Below, piece by piece: positions 13,938 through 22,146 of a stretch of 64,000 nucleotides of DNA. A program made the position numbers and the translations under genes. The stretch comes from PGZG01 sp046292765 (lineage in GTDB: Bacteria; Pseudomonadota; Gammaproteobacteria; Pseudomonadales; Alcanivoracaceae), in contig JBKBQA010000001.1 in assembly GCA_046292765.1 (NCBI GenBank), forward strand, positions 1 to 64,000, in the 5' to 3' direction. Within the stretch, counting starts at the first letter, position 1; each line of letters opens with the position of its first letter. Under the pieces are notes generated by a model. It was not told the origin of the DNA and searched no databases. It saw only the letters and a program-made list of their open reading frames with translations.

Positions 13938-14381
13938 TCAGTGCTTCTCAAGGATCCCGACTATCCAATCCTTATGGCGGCGCTCGTCAGCAAGTCCCTG
14001 ACGTAATAGCGCCTCGATTGGCTCACCGTAGCCGGTTCCTACTGCTTCCTCGTATTTTGTGTTGGTGACCTCTTCATTGGCCCTCATCGCCTTGAGTATG
14101 GCTTCATCGCCCAGAAGCGCTGCAATGACCACCTTGCCTTTTGTAAGGATCTTCATGGGCCCGCCTTCAGTGGGAGGTGTTCCGCCTTGGTTGCGGACGG
14201 CCTGCCCCAGCTCCTTTACATGCCTTTCATGATCACGCAGGAATTCGGTGAGCTTCTTTTTATGTGCTTCGCTATCCAGCCGTTCGATAGCGCTTTTATA
14301 TGCTGCGATGGCGTCATAATCGAGCTTTATCAAGTCGCTCAGGTCAGAGATGATGTGGTTGGAATCCGTTGCTGTAGCCAT
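13938..14381 (-). CDS. PA2169/DUF2383 four-helix-bundle protein
   Basis: 147 residues. Two helical repeats, DLIKLDYDAIAAYKSAIERL and HKKKLTEFLRDHERHVKELG in the first half, and ANEEVTNTKYEEAVGTGYGE and GLADERRHKDWIVGILEKH in the second, carry the Asp/Glu...His pattern of ferritin-like diiron bundles. DUF2383 proteins are of unknown function, often stress- or stationary-phase linked. A GC-rich inverted repeat at 13895-13913 (GGCCGGC, then GGGCCGGC) lies just past its stop and could act as a weak terminator. Confidence 0.82.
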   Translation of the reverse strand: MATATDSNHIISDLSDLIKLDYDAIAAYKSAIERLDSEAHKKKLTEFLRDHERHVKELGQAVRNQGGTPPTEGGPMKILTKGKVVIAALLGDEAILKAMRANEEVTNTKYEEAVGTGYGEPIEALLRQGLADERRHKDWIVGILEKH

Positions 14382-14838
14382 GGAAGTGTCCTCACTAATG
14401 ATGGGTCGGGTCTCGCCTCAAGCCCCTCGGCCTTGGCATTTGGCAGCACTGTTCAAATCGCATGAAGGCCCTCTCAGCCATACTTGAGCCGAAGCGACTG
14501 GCGCGCGCTTCGCTCAAATCGATCACTTCAGGAATCTTCTCGCTACGGCTGATTTGGCCAATCTCTGCGTAGCAAGGATAGTTGCTCTGCGTATCCCGCA
14601 CTGTGCGATAGCGAACGTTCAGTTTAGGCAAGCGACGGATGCAAGAATGAGCCATGGGTTCATGCGCAAACGTTTTGCATCTGCTTGGCGAGCGAAGCCA
14701 TCAGCGGTATGGTAGCTTTATGGAAACGCTAGGAAAATTCAGGGAACGTGATATGGCTGCGCCTGAGTTGCTCGCGCCGCAGGAGGTCGGCCCTGACGCC
14801 GATGCGCTATGTCGCCAACAATTAAGGTAGAGATTTGT
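14382..14838. other. Intergenic stretch without a supported gene
   Basis: A reverse-strand frame of 86 codons (14395-14655) and a + strand frame of 36 codons (14720-14830, METLGKFRERDMAAPELL) are open, but neither resembles a known family. The region should hold the divergent promoters of the DUF2383 gene and the FMN reductase gene. No repeat was seen. Confidence 0.4.
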
Positions 14839-15498
14839 ATGAAGTTTCTGATGTTTCTGGGCACAGCACGGGACAGCAGCCCTCCAAAGCCGCCTCGTCT
14901 TGGTGCTCGCGTCGCACAGGCGGCTATGGACTGCCTGGAAGGGCAATATCAGGGGCATGAATTTGAGTTAGTTGATGCGCTGGATTATCCGTTTGAGCCG
15001 GTGTTCAAGCCGCATTTTTCTTATCCACTGAACAAGGCGCCCTCCGAGCTCAATCAGCTGGCGATAAAAATAGAAGCATCCGATGGCTTTATTATGGTTA
15101 GCCCCGAGTACAACCATTCAATGAGCCCTGCGCTTGCAAACCTGCTAAACCACTTCGGCAGCTCCTTGTTTTCCTATAAGCCGAGCGCAATCATCACATA
15201 CTCGGCTGGTCAATGGGGTGGCGTGCGTGCAGCAGTCGGGATGCGTACCTTTCTTTCGGAGCTGGGCTGCCTGCCTGTTTCGGCGATGATACATGTCCCC
15301 AAGGCGCAGGATGTCCTTGCTGCGGATGGGTCAGTAATGCCAGAAGAAGACCGGGCATCCTGGTTTGATTATTTCGGCCGAACCTTCAACCAACTGATCT
15401 GGTGGGCTCAGGCCGCAACGGAGCACCGAGCATCAGTTGATCCTCGTGAGTTGGTAAGAGATTTTAAAAGGGACCCGTCCGAGCGGAATGCCCCTTGA
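14839..15498 (+). CDS. NADPH-dependent FMN reductase family protein
   Basis: 219 residues from ATG 14839 (MKFLMFLGTARDSSPPKPPR), preceded by AAGGTAGAG. A flavodoxin-like fold: the phosphate-binding loop GTARDSS near residue 8, and SPEYNHSMSPALANLLNHF (about residues 80-98), the SPEYN motif of NADPH-dependent FMN reductases/azoreductases such as ChrR and ArsH relatives. Predicted to reduce quinones, chromate or azo compounds with NAD(P)H. Stands alone; 70 bp separate it from the following diguanylate cyclase. Confidence 0.87.
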   Translation: MKFLMFLGTARDSSPPKPPRLGARVAQAAMDCLEGQYQGHEFELVDALDYPFEPVFKPHFSYPLNKAPSELNQLAIKIEASDGFIMVSPEYNHSMSPALANLLNHFGSSLFSYKPSAIITYSAGQWGGVRAAVGMRTFLSELGCLPVSAMIHVPKAQDVLAADGSVMPEEDRASWFDYFGRTFNQLIWWAQAATEHRASVDPRELVRDFKRDPSERNAP

Positions 15499-15570
15499 TT
15501 CGGCGCGTGATTATTCTGACAGGAGATAACGTAGCAGATTTCGGGACCAACAATTTGCGGGTAGATCGAT

Positions 15571-16911
15571 ATGCGATTGGCGAAGTTTATCAGGGATGAG
15601 ATAGAGCCGATTCTTCAGGACTGGGAGGCATTCGCGCAAACCATTTTTAGCGCCAGGCATATGGGCAAGGTTGGATTACGGGACCATGCCAGGGGCATGC
15701 TTCTGGACATTGCCGATGATTTGGAGTCCCAGCAGAGTGAATCGGAGCAGGCCGCCAAATCCAAGGGCTGTGAGCCGGCGGACGCTGAGGAGTCGTGGGC
15801 CGAGGTACACGGCGGCGATCGGCATGCCAGCGGCTTCAGCGTTGTGGAGACAATGTCCGAGTTCCGAGCGTTGCGTGCCAGCGTGGTGTCGCACTGGGTA
15901 AAATCCTACCCAACCATCGCCGGAGAACAGGTAGAAGATCTTACCCGGTTTCACGAAGCGATTGATCAAGCGGTTGCCGAGTCGCTGGAGCACTATGCGA
16001 CGGTGAAAGAGATGGAGACCCGCCTGTTCGGCGCCATCCTGCTTGCATCGCCGGATCCGATCTATGTCCTTGATCTTGAGGGACGGATTATTTATGCAAA
16101 CAAGGCTACGGCGGATCATTTTTCGCTCAGAAAAGAGGATATTATCGGCAAGTCTGCCTTTGAGCTTGGACTTTCGTTTGCGGCAGATCTTCAGCGCAAT
16201 CTTGAGAAAGTCATTGCAGACAAAGCGATCTATCGAGGCAAGTTTACCCACGGTTTTGCTTTTGGTCGCTTCGAGCGGTTTGAGTATCTTATGGCGCCCG
16301 TGTTGGACGAGAATCGAAATACCGAAGCAATAGTCTGTATTGCTCGCGATATCACCGAGCAGGAACTGGTGGAGGAAAAGATCTGGCACAGCGCGCACCA
16401 CGATCTTTTGACCGGGCTGCCGAATCGAAGGCTGTTTCTGGATCGGCTGGATCAAGAGGTGAAGCATGCGAGTCGCGGCGACCTGCCGCTTTCCGTTTTC
16501 TTCATGGATCTTGACGGCTTCAAGGCCGTTAACGATACCCTCGGGCATGAGGCTGGGGACCGTCTGCTCTGTGACGTGGCAGATCGTCTCATAGCGTGTG
16601 TTCGCGAGGAAGATACGGTGGCCCGCTTGGGAGGGGACGAATTTACCGTCATTCTCACTGGCGCGAAGCAGCGTAAGGACGTGGAGCTTGTAGCCCAGGC
16701 CATTATTGATACTCTTGCAGTGCCCTTCACCATCGCCAACCAGTCTGCGCGGATTTCAGTTAGCATTGGGGTGGCGTCTTATCCTCAGGACGCAGCCTCT
16801 CCAGTGGCGCTGCTGGAAGCCGCAGATAAAGCTATGTACAAGGCCAAGAAGGCCGGTTCTAACCGGATGCATTTTCACGGCCCGTCTGACGGGAGAAAGG
16901 AGAGTAAATAG
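15571..16911 (+). CDS. Diguanylate cyclase with RsbRD-like and PAS sensor domains
   Basis: 446 residues. Residues 1-145 form a helical domain like the RsbT co-antagonist N-terminal domain (FIRDEIEPILQDWEAFA...). Residues 150-270 are a PAS domain (PIYVLDLEGRIIYANKATA). Residues 275-440 are a GGDEF domain: HDLLTGLPNRRLF, DLDGFKAVNDTLGHEAGD, and an intact RLGGDEF, preceded by REED, which fits the RxxD inhibitory site. It should make cyclic di-GMP from two GTP in the cytoplasm with product inhibition. No membrane segments, so it probably senses a cytoplasmic signal. A strong terminator follows. Confidence 0.9.
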   Translation: MRLAKFIRDEIEPILQDWEAFAQTIFSARHMGKVGLRDHARGMLLDIADDLESQQSESEQAAKSKGCEPADAEESWAEVHGGDRHASGFSVVETMSEFRALRASVVSHWVKSYPTIAGEQVEDLTRFHEAIDQAVAESLEHYATVKEMETRLFGAILLASPDPIYVLDLEGRIIYANKATADHFSLRKEDIIGKSAFELGLSFAADLQRNLEKVIADKAIYRGKFTHGFAFGRFERFEYLMAPVLDENRNTEAIVCIARDITEQELVEEKIWHSAHHDLLTGLPNRRLFLDRLDQEVKHASRGDLPLSVFFMDLDGFKAVNDTLGHEAGDRLLCDVADRLIACVREEDTVARLGGDEFTVILTGAKQRKDVELVAQAIIDTLAVPFTIANQSARISVSIGVASYPQDAASPVALLEAADKAMYKAKKAGSNRMHFHGPSDGRKESK

Positions 16912-16970
16912 GGGTCTTGGATGCCAACACCGCTCTGAAATCGAAGGTGATCCGCGGGCGCAAACAAAAA

Positions 16971-16997
16971 AACCGCGACTCCAGTCGCGGCTTTTTT
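16971..16997. terminator. Bidirectional intrinsic terminator
   Basis: CCGCGACT (16973-16980), loop CC, AGTCGCGG (16983-16990), with a T run at 16992-16997 and an A run before the stem. It lies between two convergent genes and can serve both. Confidence 0.9.
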
Positions 16998-17028
16998 AAA
17001 GGCCTCCGGCCGCCGGTTACTTCTCAGT

Positions 17029-18474
17029 CTACAGACCTGGCTCGTTCACGGTGTTTGATATCAGCGTTACCGCGGTTTGTGCCAGCGCGCGTCCGTTTAT
17101 GGTTGCACCAGACTTGAGCACCACACCGGTTTGGCTAAGGATGATGCCGTTGAAGGTGGCGCTCGGCTGGAGGGTGACTTCGCCAGCCACTTGCCAGAAC
17201 ACGTTCTCAGGCAATGCGCCGCCAGTCAGGATAACCGCTCTGCCGTCTTCCAGCTTCAGGTTCTGCGCGATCTGGAAGATCCAGACATCATTGGCAGAGC
17301 CATGCAGGGTCACGTCTGAGCTGACCAGAACACCGGTGCCCCACTTGTAAAGACCCGGATCCAGCGTCAGGCCACCGATCTCACCAGCGCCCAGCTCGTT
17401 GAAGTCCGGATCAACCCGACCCGCTGCGTCGGCATAGGCGAGTTCCATATCGCTGACAGCAGTAGTCAACAGGTCCGGCGTCGGTGCGGTCAGGTCTGCT
17501 GCAAACAAATTGCCGGTAACCAGCGGCGAGGTTGCGAACGTACCGGCAGGCGCAAGCGTCTCACTGAAGCCAGTTATCGCGGTGAGAAACTCCGGGCTAA
17601 CAGCAATGTCGCCAGTGATACGGGTGGTGCCGGTGGTAGAGATGCCGGTTTTTGCCAGGATCACATAGTTCTCTGCAGTGCCCAGATCAACCGCAGTCGG
17701 GCTTGATGAAACATCCGTGCCGGTGGTGAAAGCGATCGTCACCGGTATCAGGCTGTTGCCGGCAAGGTCGGTCAAGCCAGCACTCAGCGACAGTTCATAG
17801 TCTGCGGTGCTGTCCAGCAGATTAGATGGGCTGAACACCACTGTGGTCGGGTTAACGTAGCGCAAGCTGCCTGATACCACGGCATCGTTGGCTACTTTCT
17901 TCAGTTGAAACGACGAGGAGGTCAGAGTGACCGGATCAATTGCTTCGCTGAAGTAGACGCCCACTTTGATGTTGCGTAGCACATCGGTGTCCAGATCGGC
18001 CGGATTGCTGGAGGTGACGCCTGGCGCAGTAACATCGGATGTTGTGCCAGTGGTGAACGTCCATGCGAAGTCGGCCGGCAAGGCGACGCCGGAAGCATCC
18101 TTGACTGCGGCAGCGATGGTGGCGGTGTAGAGGGTGCTGGGCGACAGGGCGCCATTGGGGGTCAATGTCGCCGTGCGGGTGTCGGCGTTATAGGCAACGG
18201 CGCCGACAATTGCGGTTTCGCTTTCTCCCTGCAGAGTAAAGCTGTACTGGTTGATGCTGGCCGACCGCATCGCGCTGTTGAAGACGGCAACAATTTTGAT
18301 GTTGGTATCGACGACGGCCGCTGCGTTGGCAGGGGCGGTCGAGGTGACCGTCGGCAAAGCCACTGCGGCGTTGCGATTTCCGCCACTACTGCCGCCACAT
18401 GCGGCAAGTGTCACGTAGAACAAAGATATGAGAAGAAAAAGAATCGATTTCGAGTACTTTTGAAGGATACTCAT
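17029..18474 (-). CDS. Lipoprotein with Ig-like domains and DUF3494 ice-binding domain
   Basis: 481 residues. A lipoprotein signal peptide ends in the lipobox LAAC, followed by a Gly/Ser linker. Two bacterial Ig-like (Big_5) repeats follow, about residues 38-142 and 150-252, each ending WTFTTGT or IAFTTGT. The C-terminal half (about 260-481) is a DUF3494 ice-binding domain: LGTAENYVILAKTGISTTG, TRITGDIAVSP, and the late segments LTLDPGLYKWGTGVLVSSDV, VFWQVAGEVTLQPSA, ATFNGIILSQT and GATINGRALAQTAVTL. The fold is a right-handed beta-solenoid that binds ice. Its surface display on Ig stalks suggests an ice adhesin or recrystallisation inhibitor. It ends at the shared terminator. Confidence 0.85.
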   Translation of the reverse strand: MSILQKYSKSILFLLISLFYVTLAACGGSSGGNRNAAVALPTVTSTAPANAAAVVDTNIKIVAVFNSAMRSASINQYSFTLQGESETAIVGAVAYNADTRTATLTPNGALSPSTLYTATIAAAVKDASGVALPADFAWTFTTGTTSDVTAPGVTSSNPADLDTDVLRNIKVGVYFSEAIDPVTLTSSSFQLKKVANDAVVSGSLRYVNPTTVVFSPSNLLDSTADYELSLSAGLTDLAGNSLIPVTIAFTTGTDVSSSPTAVDLGTAENYVILAKTGISTTGTTRITGDIAVSPEFLTAITGFSETLAPAGTFATSPLVTGNLFAADLTAPTPDLLTTAVSDMELAYADAAGRVDPDFNELGAGEIGGLTLDPGLYKWGTGVLVSSDVTLHGSANDVWIFQIAQNLKLEDGRAVILTGGALPENVFWQVAGEVTLQPSATFNGIILSQTGVVLKSGATINGRALAQTAVTLISNTVNEPGL

Positions 18475-18826
18475 AGTATGACCTGCTATTTAGAACCAGC
18501 GATACACGACGTGCAGAGCCGGTTGATGGAGTGAGCAACAAGTACTCATTCTCGGAAGCCTGGTGCAGTCACGGAGAACCGTTAATGCGAAGAGGTTTAT
18601 CTGAATGCGCAGATATGCGTTTTTGGAGAGGCCGTGTTGGAGCGGTCAATCGTTGTTATACGCGCTATTCTGCAGATTAGATGCTTATATATTTTTTAAT
18701 CGGACGGGCGGCTGTGTTGTAGCAAGAATTCGGATGCCCCAAGCATTATTGTGATCGGAAGGGCCATGACCGCCGAATGCAGACAATAGTGCCGCAATCG
18801 GCCAGAGCGAGGTGCATGCCGTGTCA
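18475..18826. other. Intergenic region with divergent promoters
   Basis: This stretch contains no supported gene. It has a marked AT-rich patch (TTATATATTTTTTAAT, 18684-18699) that could be a promoter or UP element for either neighbour. No repeat or attC site was found. Confidence 0.5.
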
Positions 18827-19228
18827 ATGAGGTTACTTTTGGTGTTCGGGCTTGCCTTGGGCTTGTACCTGCCAGGTCACGCCTCGGCGCCGGACTATCA
18901 GGCCCACTTCCGCGCCGCCGACCGCATCGTAAAGTCCGAGGGCCAGCCGGGGCGGCGCGACTATCAGAGAGCGAGCCGTCAGTTTGATAAGGGCAAACAG
19001 GTGCCGAAGGCGCTGTCTGAGCTGAACTACCTGGGCTATGACGGTTCGGTGGCGGCAGCGATCCGTCTTTGCGCGATCTATGCCGATGGCATCCGCAATG
19101 AGGTGAATCCCGGCGCCGGGCTGTACTGGTGTGGTCGCGCCAATCGGGCGGGCTATACGCCGGCGGGCTCCATCATGCAGCGTCTGTTTGATCAATACTG
19201 GCCGGAGATCGACGACGACAATCTGTGA
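18827..19228 (+). CDS. Small exported SEL1-like protein
   Basis: 133 residues from ATG 18827 (MRLLLVFGLALGLYLPGHAS); GTG starts at 18812 or 18821 are possible, and GAGCGAGG at 18805-18812 spaces best with 18821. A Sec signal peptide is clear (cleavage after SA/PA near residue 22). The mature part is helical, with SAAIRLCAIYADGIRNEVNP followed by AGLYWCGRANRAGY resembling one to two Sel1/TPR-type repeats. The two Cys residues may form a disulfide. Function unknown. Located just upstream of the ATP synthase promoter. Confidence 0.65.
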   Translation: MRLLLVFGLALGLYLPGHASAPDYQAHFRAADRIVKSEGQPGRRDYQRASRQFDKGKQVPKALSELNYLGYDGSVAAAIRLCAIYADGIRNEVNPGAGLYWCGRANRAGYTPAGSIMQRLFDQYWPEIDDDNL

Positions 19229-19324
19229 CGGGCGCCGGTTACCGAGACAGCACAGTCAGGGCCGGTGGCTCGTCAAGGCCGCCGGCCGTAGTCTGACAAT
19301 TGTGTGAATTCCGGCCGGTTTCGG

Positions 19325-19353
19325 TTGCGACCCCAAAACCATATCCCTATACT
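19325..19353 (+). promoter_or_regulatory. Sigma-70 promoter of the atp operon
   Basis: TTGCGA (19325-19330), a 17-bp spacer, and TATACT (19348-19353) match the housekeeping consensus closely, about 70 bp before the atpI start codon. It is the only strong candidate promoter before atpC in the operon. Confidence 0.7.
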
Positions 19354-19425
19354 CTGCGCCCCAAGATAAGGGTCCTCCCAGACCCCCGCCGGCCCGGGTT
19401 CCAGCGGTTGGCCGGAGGCTTAAAC

Positions 19426-19848
19426 GTGGCGGAATCACAGATTCATGGTCCCGGTTTGTTCCGGGGCCTTCTATGCGCGCAGGGCGTGATGACCCTGGTC
19501 ATTGCTGCTCTGGCGAGCTGGCCGGGCGGGCGCGATGTGGCGCTGGCGGCACTGGCTGGTGGTGGCATTGCCACCGTGGCAAGTGGCTGGGCCGGGTTCC
19601 AGCTCTGGCTCCATCCGGGCAACCGGCAGCTGAATCGGGCTGCCACTGCGGCCATCCGGGCCGAGGTAGGCCGGGTGGTGATTGTCCTGCTGCTGCTCTG
19701 GCTGACGCTGAAGCATTGGCCGGATGTCCGGCAGGGTGCGCCGGCAATGATGCTGTTTGCAGGGTTCTTCGTGGTGCAGTTGGCCGGCTGGATCTGGCTG
19801 GCGCGGGCCACGGGTACAACACAAGTTGATTCCAACCGGAACGGTTAA
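19426..19848 (+). CDS. atpI: ATP synthase subunit I
   Basis: 140 residues from GTG 19426, chosen because GGAGG at 19414-19418 sits 7 bases before it; longer in-frame starts include promoter sequence. Four hydrophobic helices (about 18-35, 40-60, 78-97, 105-125) match AtpI, a non-essential assembly factor that helps c-ring formation and Mg uptake. The family is poorly conserved; identification rests on topology and on its place as first gene of the operon, 15 bp before atpB. Confidence 0.85.
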   Translation: MAESQIHGPGLFRGLLCAQGVMTLVIAALASWPGGRDVALAALAGGGIATVASGWAGFQLWLHPGNRQLNRAATAAIRAEVGRVVIVLLLLWLTLKHWPDVRQGAPAMMLFAGFFVVQLAGWIWLARATGTTQVDSNRNG

Positions 19849-19863
19849 CACGGGCAGGCAAGA

Positions 19864-20751
19864 ATGGCAGCGGATACCCCGACTGGATACATCAAGCACC
19901 ACCTGACCAACCTCACCTATGGCGAAGTGCCGGCTGGCACCCCGGTCTGTGACGCCCATGGCGACCTGACTGGCGAGACCTTCCAGCAGGCTTCCTGGAT
20001 CCTGGCGCGTTGTGACGCACAGGTAGACGCCATGGGCTTCTGGGCATTCCACGTTGACTCGCTGGCCTGGTCCGGCATCATGGGTCTGATCTTCGTCGGT
20101 ATCTTTTCGATGGTTGCCCGACGCGCCAGTGCTGGCGTGCCGAGCGGCATGCTGAACTTTGTCGAGATGGTGGTCGAGTTCGTTGACACCTCGGTGCGTG
20201 ACAGCTTCCACGGCAAGAGCAAGCTGATCGCGCCGCTGGCGCTGACCATCTTCTGCTGGGTGTTCATCATGAGCAGCATCAAGCTGCTGCCGGTCGACAC
20301 CGCCTCGGTTGTCGCCGCAGCGCTGGGTCTTGGCTACATGAAGATCGTGCCGACGGTAGATCCGAACATCACTCTGGCCATGTCGTTCTCGGTGCTGGGC
20401 CTGGTCATTGCCTTCTCGATCATGAATAAAGGCGTTGGCGGCTTCTTCGCGGAGCTCGCTTTCCATCCTTTCGAAGCCAAAGGCATCACCAAGTTTCTGC
20501 TGGTGCCGGTCAACCTGATCCTTGAAGTCGTGGCGCTGCTGGCCAAGCCGGTGTCGCTCGGCCTGCGACTGTTCGGCAACATGTTTGCTGGCGAGTTCGT
20601 CTTTATCCTGCTGGCCGCCATGATGGGTTACTGGCAGTTTATTGGCTCGGTGCCGTGGGCGATTTTCCACCTGCTGGTGATTCCGCTGCAGTCGTTTATT
20701 TTCATGATCCTGACCATTGTCTACCTGAGCATGGCCAGTGAGCATCACTGA
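19864..20751 (+). CDS. atpB: F1Fo ATP synthase subunit a
   Basis: 295 residues. Membrane subunit forming the proton half-channels against the c-ring. The essential Arg lies in LGLRLFGNMFAGE (about residue 240), with the following helices containing the conserved Gln/Glu positions. A hydrophilic N-terminus of about 60 residues (with HHLTNLTYGE) is a little longer than in E. coli (271 residues). Proton coupling is inferred from the c subunit sequence. Confidence 0.97.
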   Translation: MAADTPTGYIKHHLTNLTYGEVPAGTPVCDAHGDLTGETFQQASWILARCDAQVDAMGFWAFHVDSLAWSGIMGLIFVGIFSMVARRASAGVPSGMLNFVEMVVEFVDTSVRDSFHGKSKLIAPLALTIFCWVFIMSSIKLLPVDTASVVAAALGLGYMKIVPTVDPNITLAMSFSVLGLVIAFSIMNKGVGGFFAELAFHPFEAKGITKFLLVPVNLILEVVALLAKPVSLGLRLFGNMFAGEFVFILLAAMMGYWQFIGSVPWAIFHLLVIPLQSFIFMILTIVYLSMASEHH

Positions 20752-20815
20752 GTAACACGCAGTACCAGAAGTTCAAGATTTAGATTTAGTCATTCAACGA
20801 AACGGGAGTTACAAA

Positions 20816-21037
20816 ATGGAAGGTCTGAACCTGCTTGCAGCTGCTATCGTCGCTGGCCTCGCGGCCATTGGCGCCGGTCTGGGCTTCGGTCTGATGGGTG
20901 GTCGTTTCCTGGAGAGCATTGCTCGCCAGCCGGAACTGGCTCCGATGCTTCAGACCCGCATGTTCATCATCGCCGGTCTGCTCGACGCCGTGCCGATCAT
21001 GTGTATCGCTATCGCGTTCCTGATGATTTTCCAATAA
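20816..21037 (+). CDS. atpE: F1Fo ATP synthase subunit c
   Basis: 73 residues, two hydrophobic helices joined by the polar loop ARQPELAP. The first helix has the tight-packing Gly pattern AAIGAGLGFGLMGG; the second holds the ion-binding carboxylate as Asp in IIAGLLDAVPIM. The lack of the Gln/Glu-Ser signature of sodium-type c subunits indicates a proton ring. Preceded by CGGGAG ribosome binding sequence. Confidence 0.97.
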   Translation: MEGLNLLAAAIVAGLAAIGAGLGFGLMGGRFLESIARQPELAPMLQTRMFIIAGLLDAVPIMCIAIAFLMIFQ

Positions 21038-21107
21038 TCGATTTGCCCCGATCCGGGCAGTCGTTGTTCGGGAAATTAACGCAGCAACGCGGTTGTGAGG
21101 TGTTCGT

Positions 21108-21578
21108 ATGAACATGAATGCAACATTTATCGGCCAGATCATCTGGTTCGCGATCTTTGTCTGGTTCTGCATGAAGTTTGTCTGGCCGCCGATTGCGGCA
21201 GCCCTGGACGAGCGGAAACAGAAGATCGCTGAAGGCTTGAGCGCCGCAGACCGCGCCGCCCGTGATCTTGAGCTCGCTCAAGAGAAGGCGAGCGGTGATA
21301 TGCGTGAAGCCAAGGCCAAGGCCGCCGAAATCATTGAGCAGGCTAACCGCCGCGCCAATCAGGTCGTCGAGGAAGCAAAGGCTCAGGCCCGCGCGGAAGG
21401 CGAGCGTCTGATTGTACAGGCCCAGTCTGAGATCGAGCGCGAAGTAAACAGCGCCCGTGAACAGCTGCGCCGTGAAGTCGCTGCGCTGGCGCTTGCTGGT
21501 GCCGAGAAGGTCCTGGCCAGTGAAGTGAACCCGGCTGCCCACAAGCAGATGCTGGACCAGCTGGCCGCTGAACTTTGA
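21108..21578 (+). CDS. atpF: F1Fo ATP synthase subunit b
   Basis: 156 residues, the same length as in E. coli. An N-terminal membrane anchor (MNMNATFIGQIIWFAIFVWF) is followed by a long charged coiled-coil (about 35-156) that dimerises as the peripheral stalk and binds delta at its C-terminus. A single b gene rather than b/b' points to the homodimeric gammaproteobacterial type. Confidence 0.97.
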   Translation: MNMNATFIGQIIWFAIFVWFCMKFVWPPIAAALDERKQKIAEGLSAADRAARDLELAQEKASGDMREAKAKAAEIIEQANRRANQVVEEAKAQARAEGERLIVQAQSEIEREVNSAREQLRREVAALALAGAEKVLASEVNPAAHKQMLDQLAAEL

Positions 21579-21592
21579 CAGACGGATAAACC

Positions 21593-22135
21593 ATGGCTGA
21601 ATTGACCACCATTGCACGACCCTACGCGAAAGCGGCGTTCCTGTTCGCCAAAGAACAGAATGCGCTGGAGCAGTGGGAATCGATGCTCGCCACGGCAGCT
21701 GCCGTGTTGGCCGAGCCGAGTGTACGCCAGGCGCTGGATAATCCGGCTCTGGGTGCCTCTCGTAAAGCAACCGTGCTGGCCGAGATTTGCGGCGATGCCA
21801 TCGACGATGGCTTCCGCAACTTCCTCGACCAGCTGGCGCAGAACAAGCGCCTCGGTCTGCTTTCTATCATCGGTGGTCTGTTCCATCAGTTCCTCTCTGC
21901 TGAGCGCAAGTTCGCGGATGTGGAGCTGGTGTCCGCATTCCCCATGGAAGATGCCGACGTGTCAGGCCTGGTGGCCGCGCTGAAGAAGCGCCTGGGTGTG
22001 GAAGTCCGTGTCAGCAAGCAGGTCGATTCGTCCTTAATTGGCGGCGTCCTGATCCGTGCTGGCGATACCGTGATCGATGGCAGTGTGCGCGGCCGGCTGA
22101 ACAAGCTGGTGGAGCAACTGAACTCTAGAGTTTGA
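21593..22135 (+). CDS. atpH: F1Fo ATP synthase subunit delta
   Basis: 180 residues. MAELTTIARPYAKAAFLFAK begins the conserved N-terminal six-helix domain that caps F1; the C-terminal part (VRVSKQVDSSLIGGVLIRAG and IDGSVRGRLNKLVEQL) is the OSCP family signature that contacts subunit b. Fourteen bases separate it from atpF. Confidence 0.97.
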   Translation: MAELTTIARPYAKAAFLFAKEQNALEQWESMLATAAAVLAEPSVRQALDNPALGASRKATVLAEICGDAIDDGFRNFLDQLAQNKRLGLLSIIGGLFHQFLSAERKFADVELVSAFPMEDADVSGLVAALKKRLGVEVRVSKQVDSSLIGGVLIRAGDTVIDGSVRGRLNKLVEQLNSRV

Positions 22136-22146
22136 GGGATTGGAGC

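Noticed and set aside
14395..14655. 86-codon reverse frame as a gene
   Set aside because: No recognisable family, no good ribosome binding site, and it lies in a region expected to hold promoters.
19471..20748. 425-codon open frame on the reverse strand opposite atpI and atpB
   Set aside because: Composition is His/Gln/Arg-rich low complexity, typical of antisense of a GC-rich gene, and atpI-atpB are secure on the other strand.
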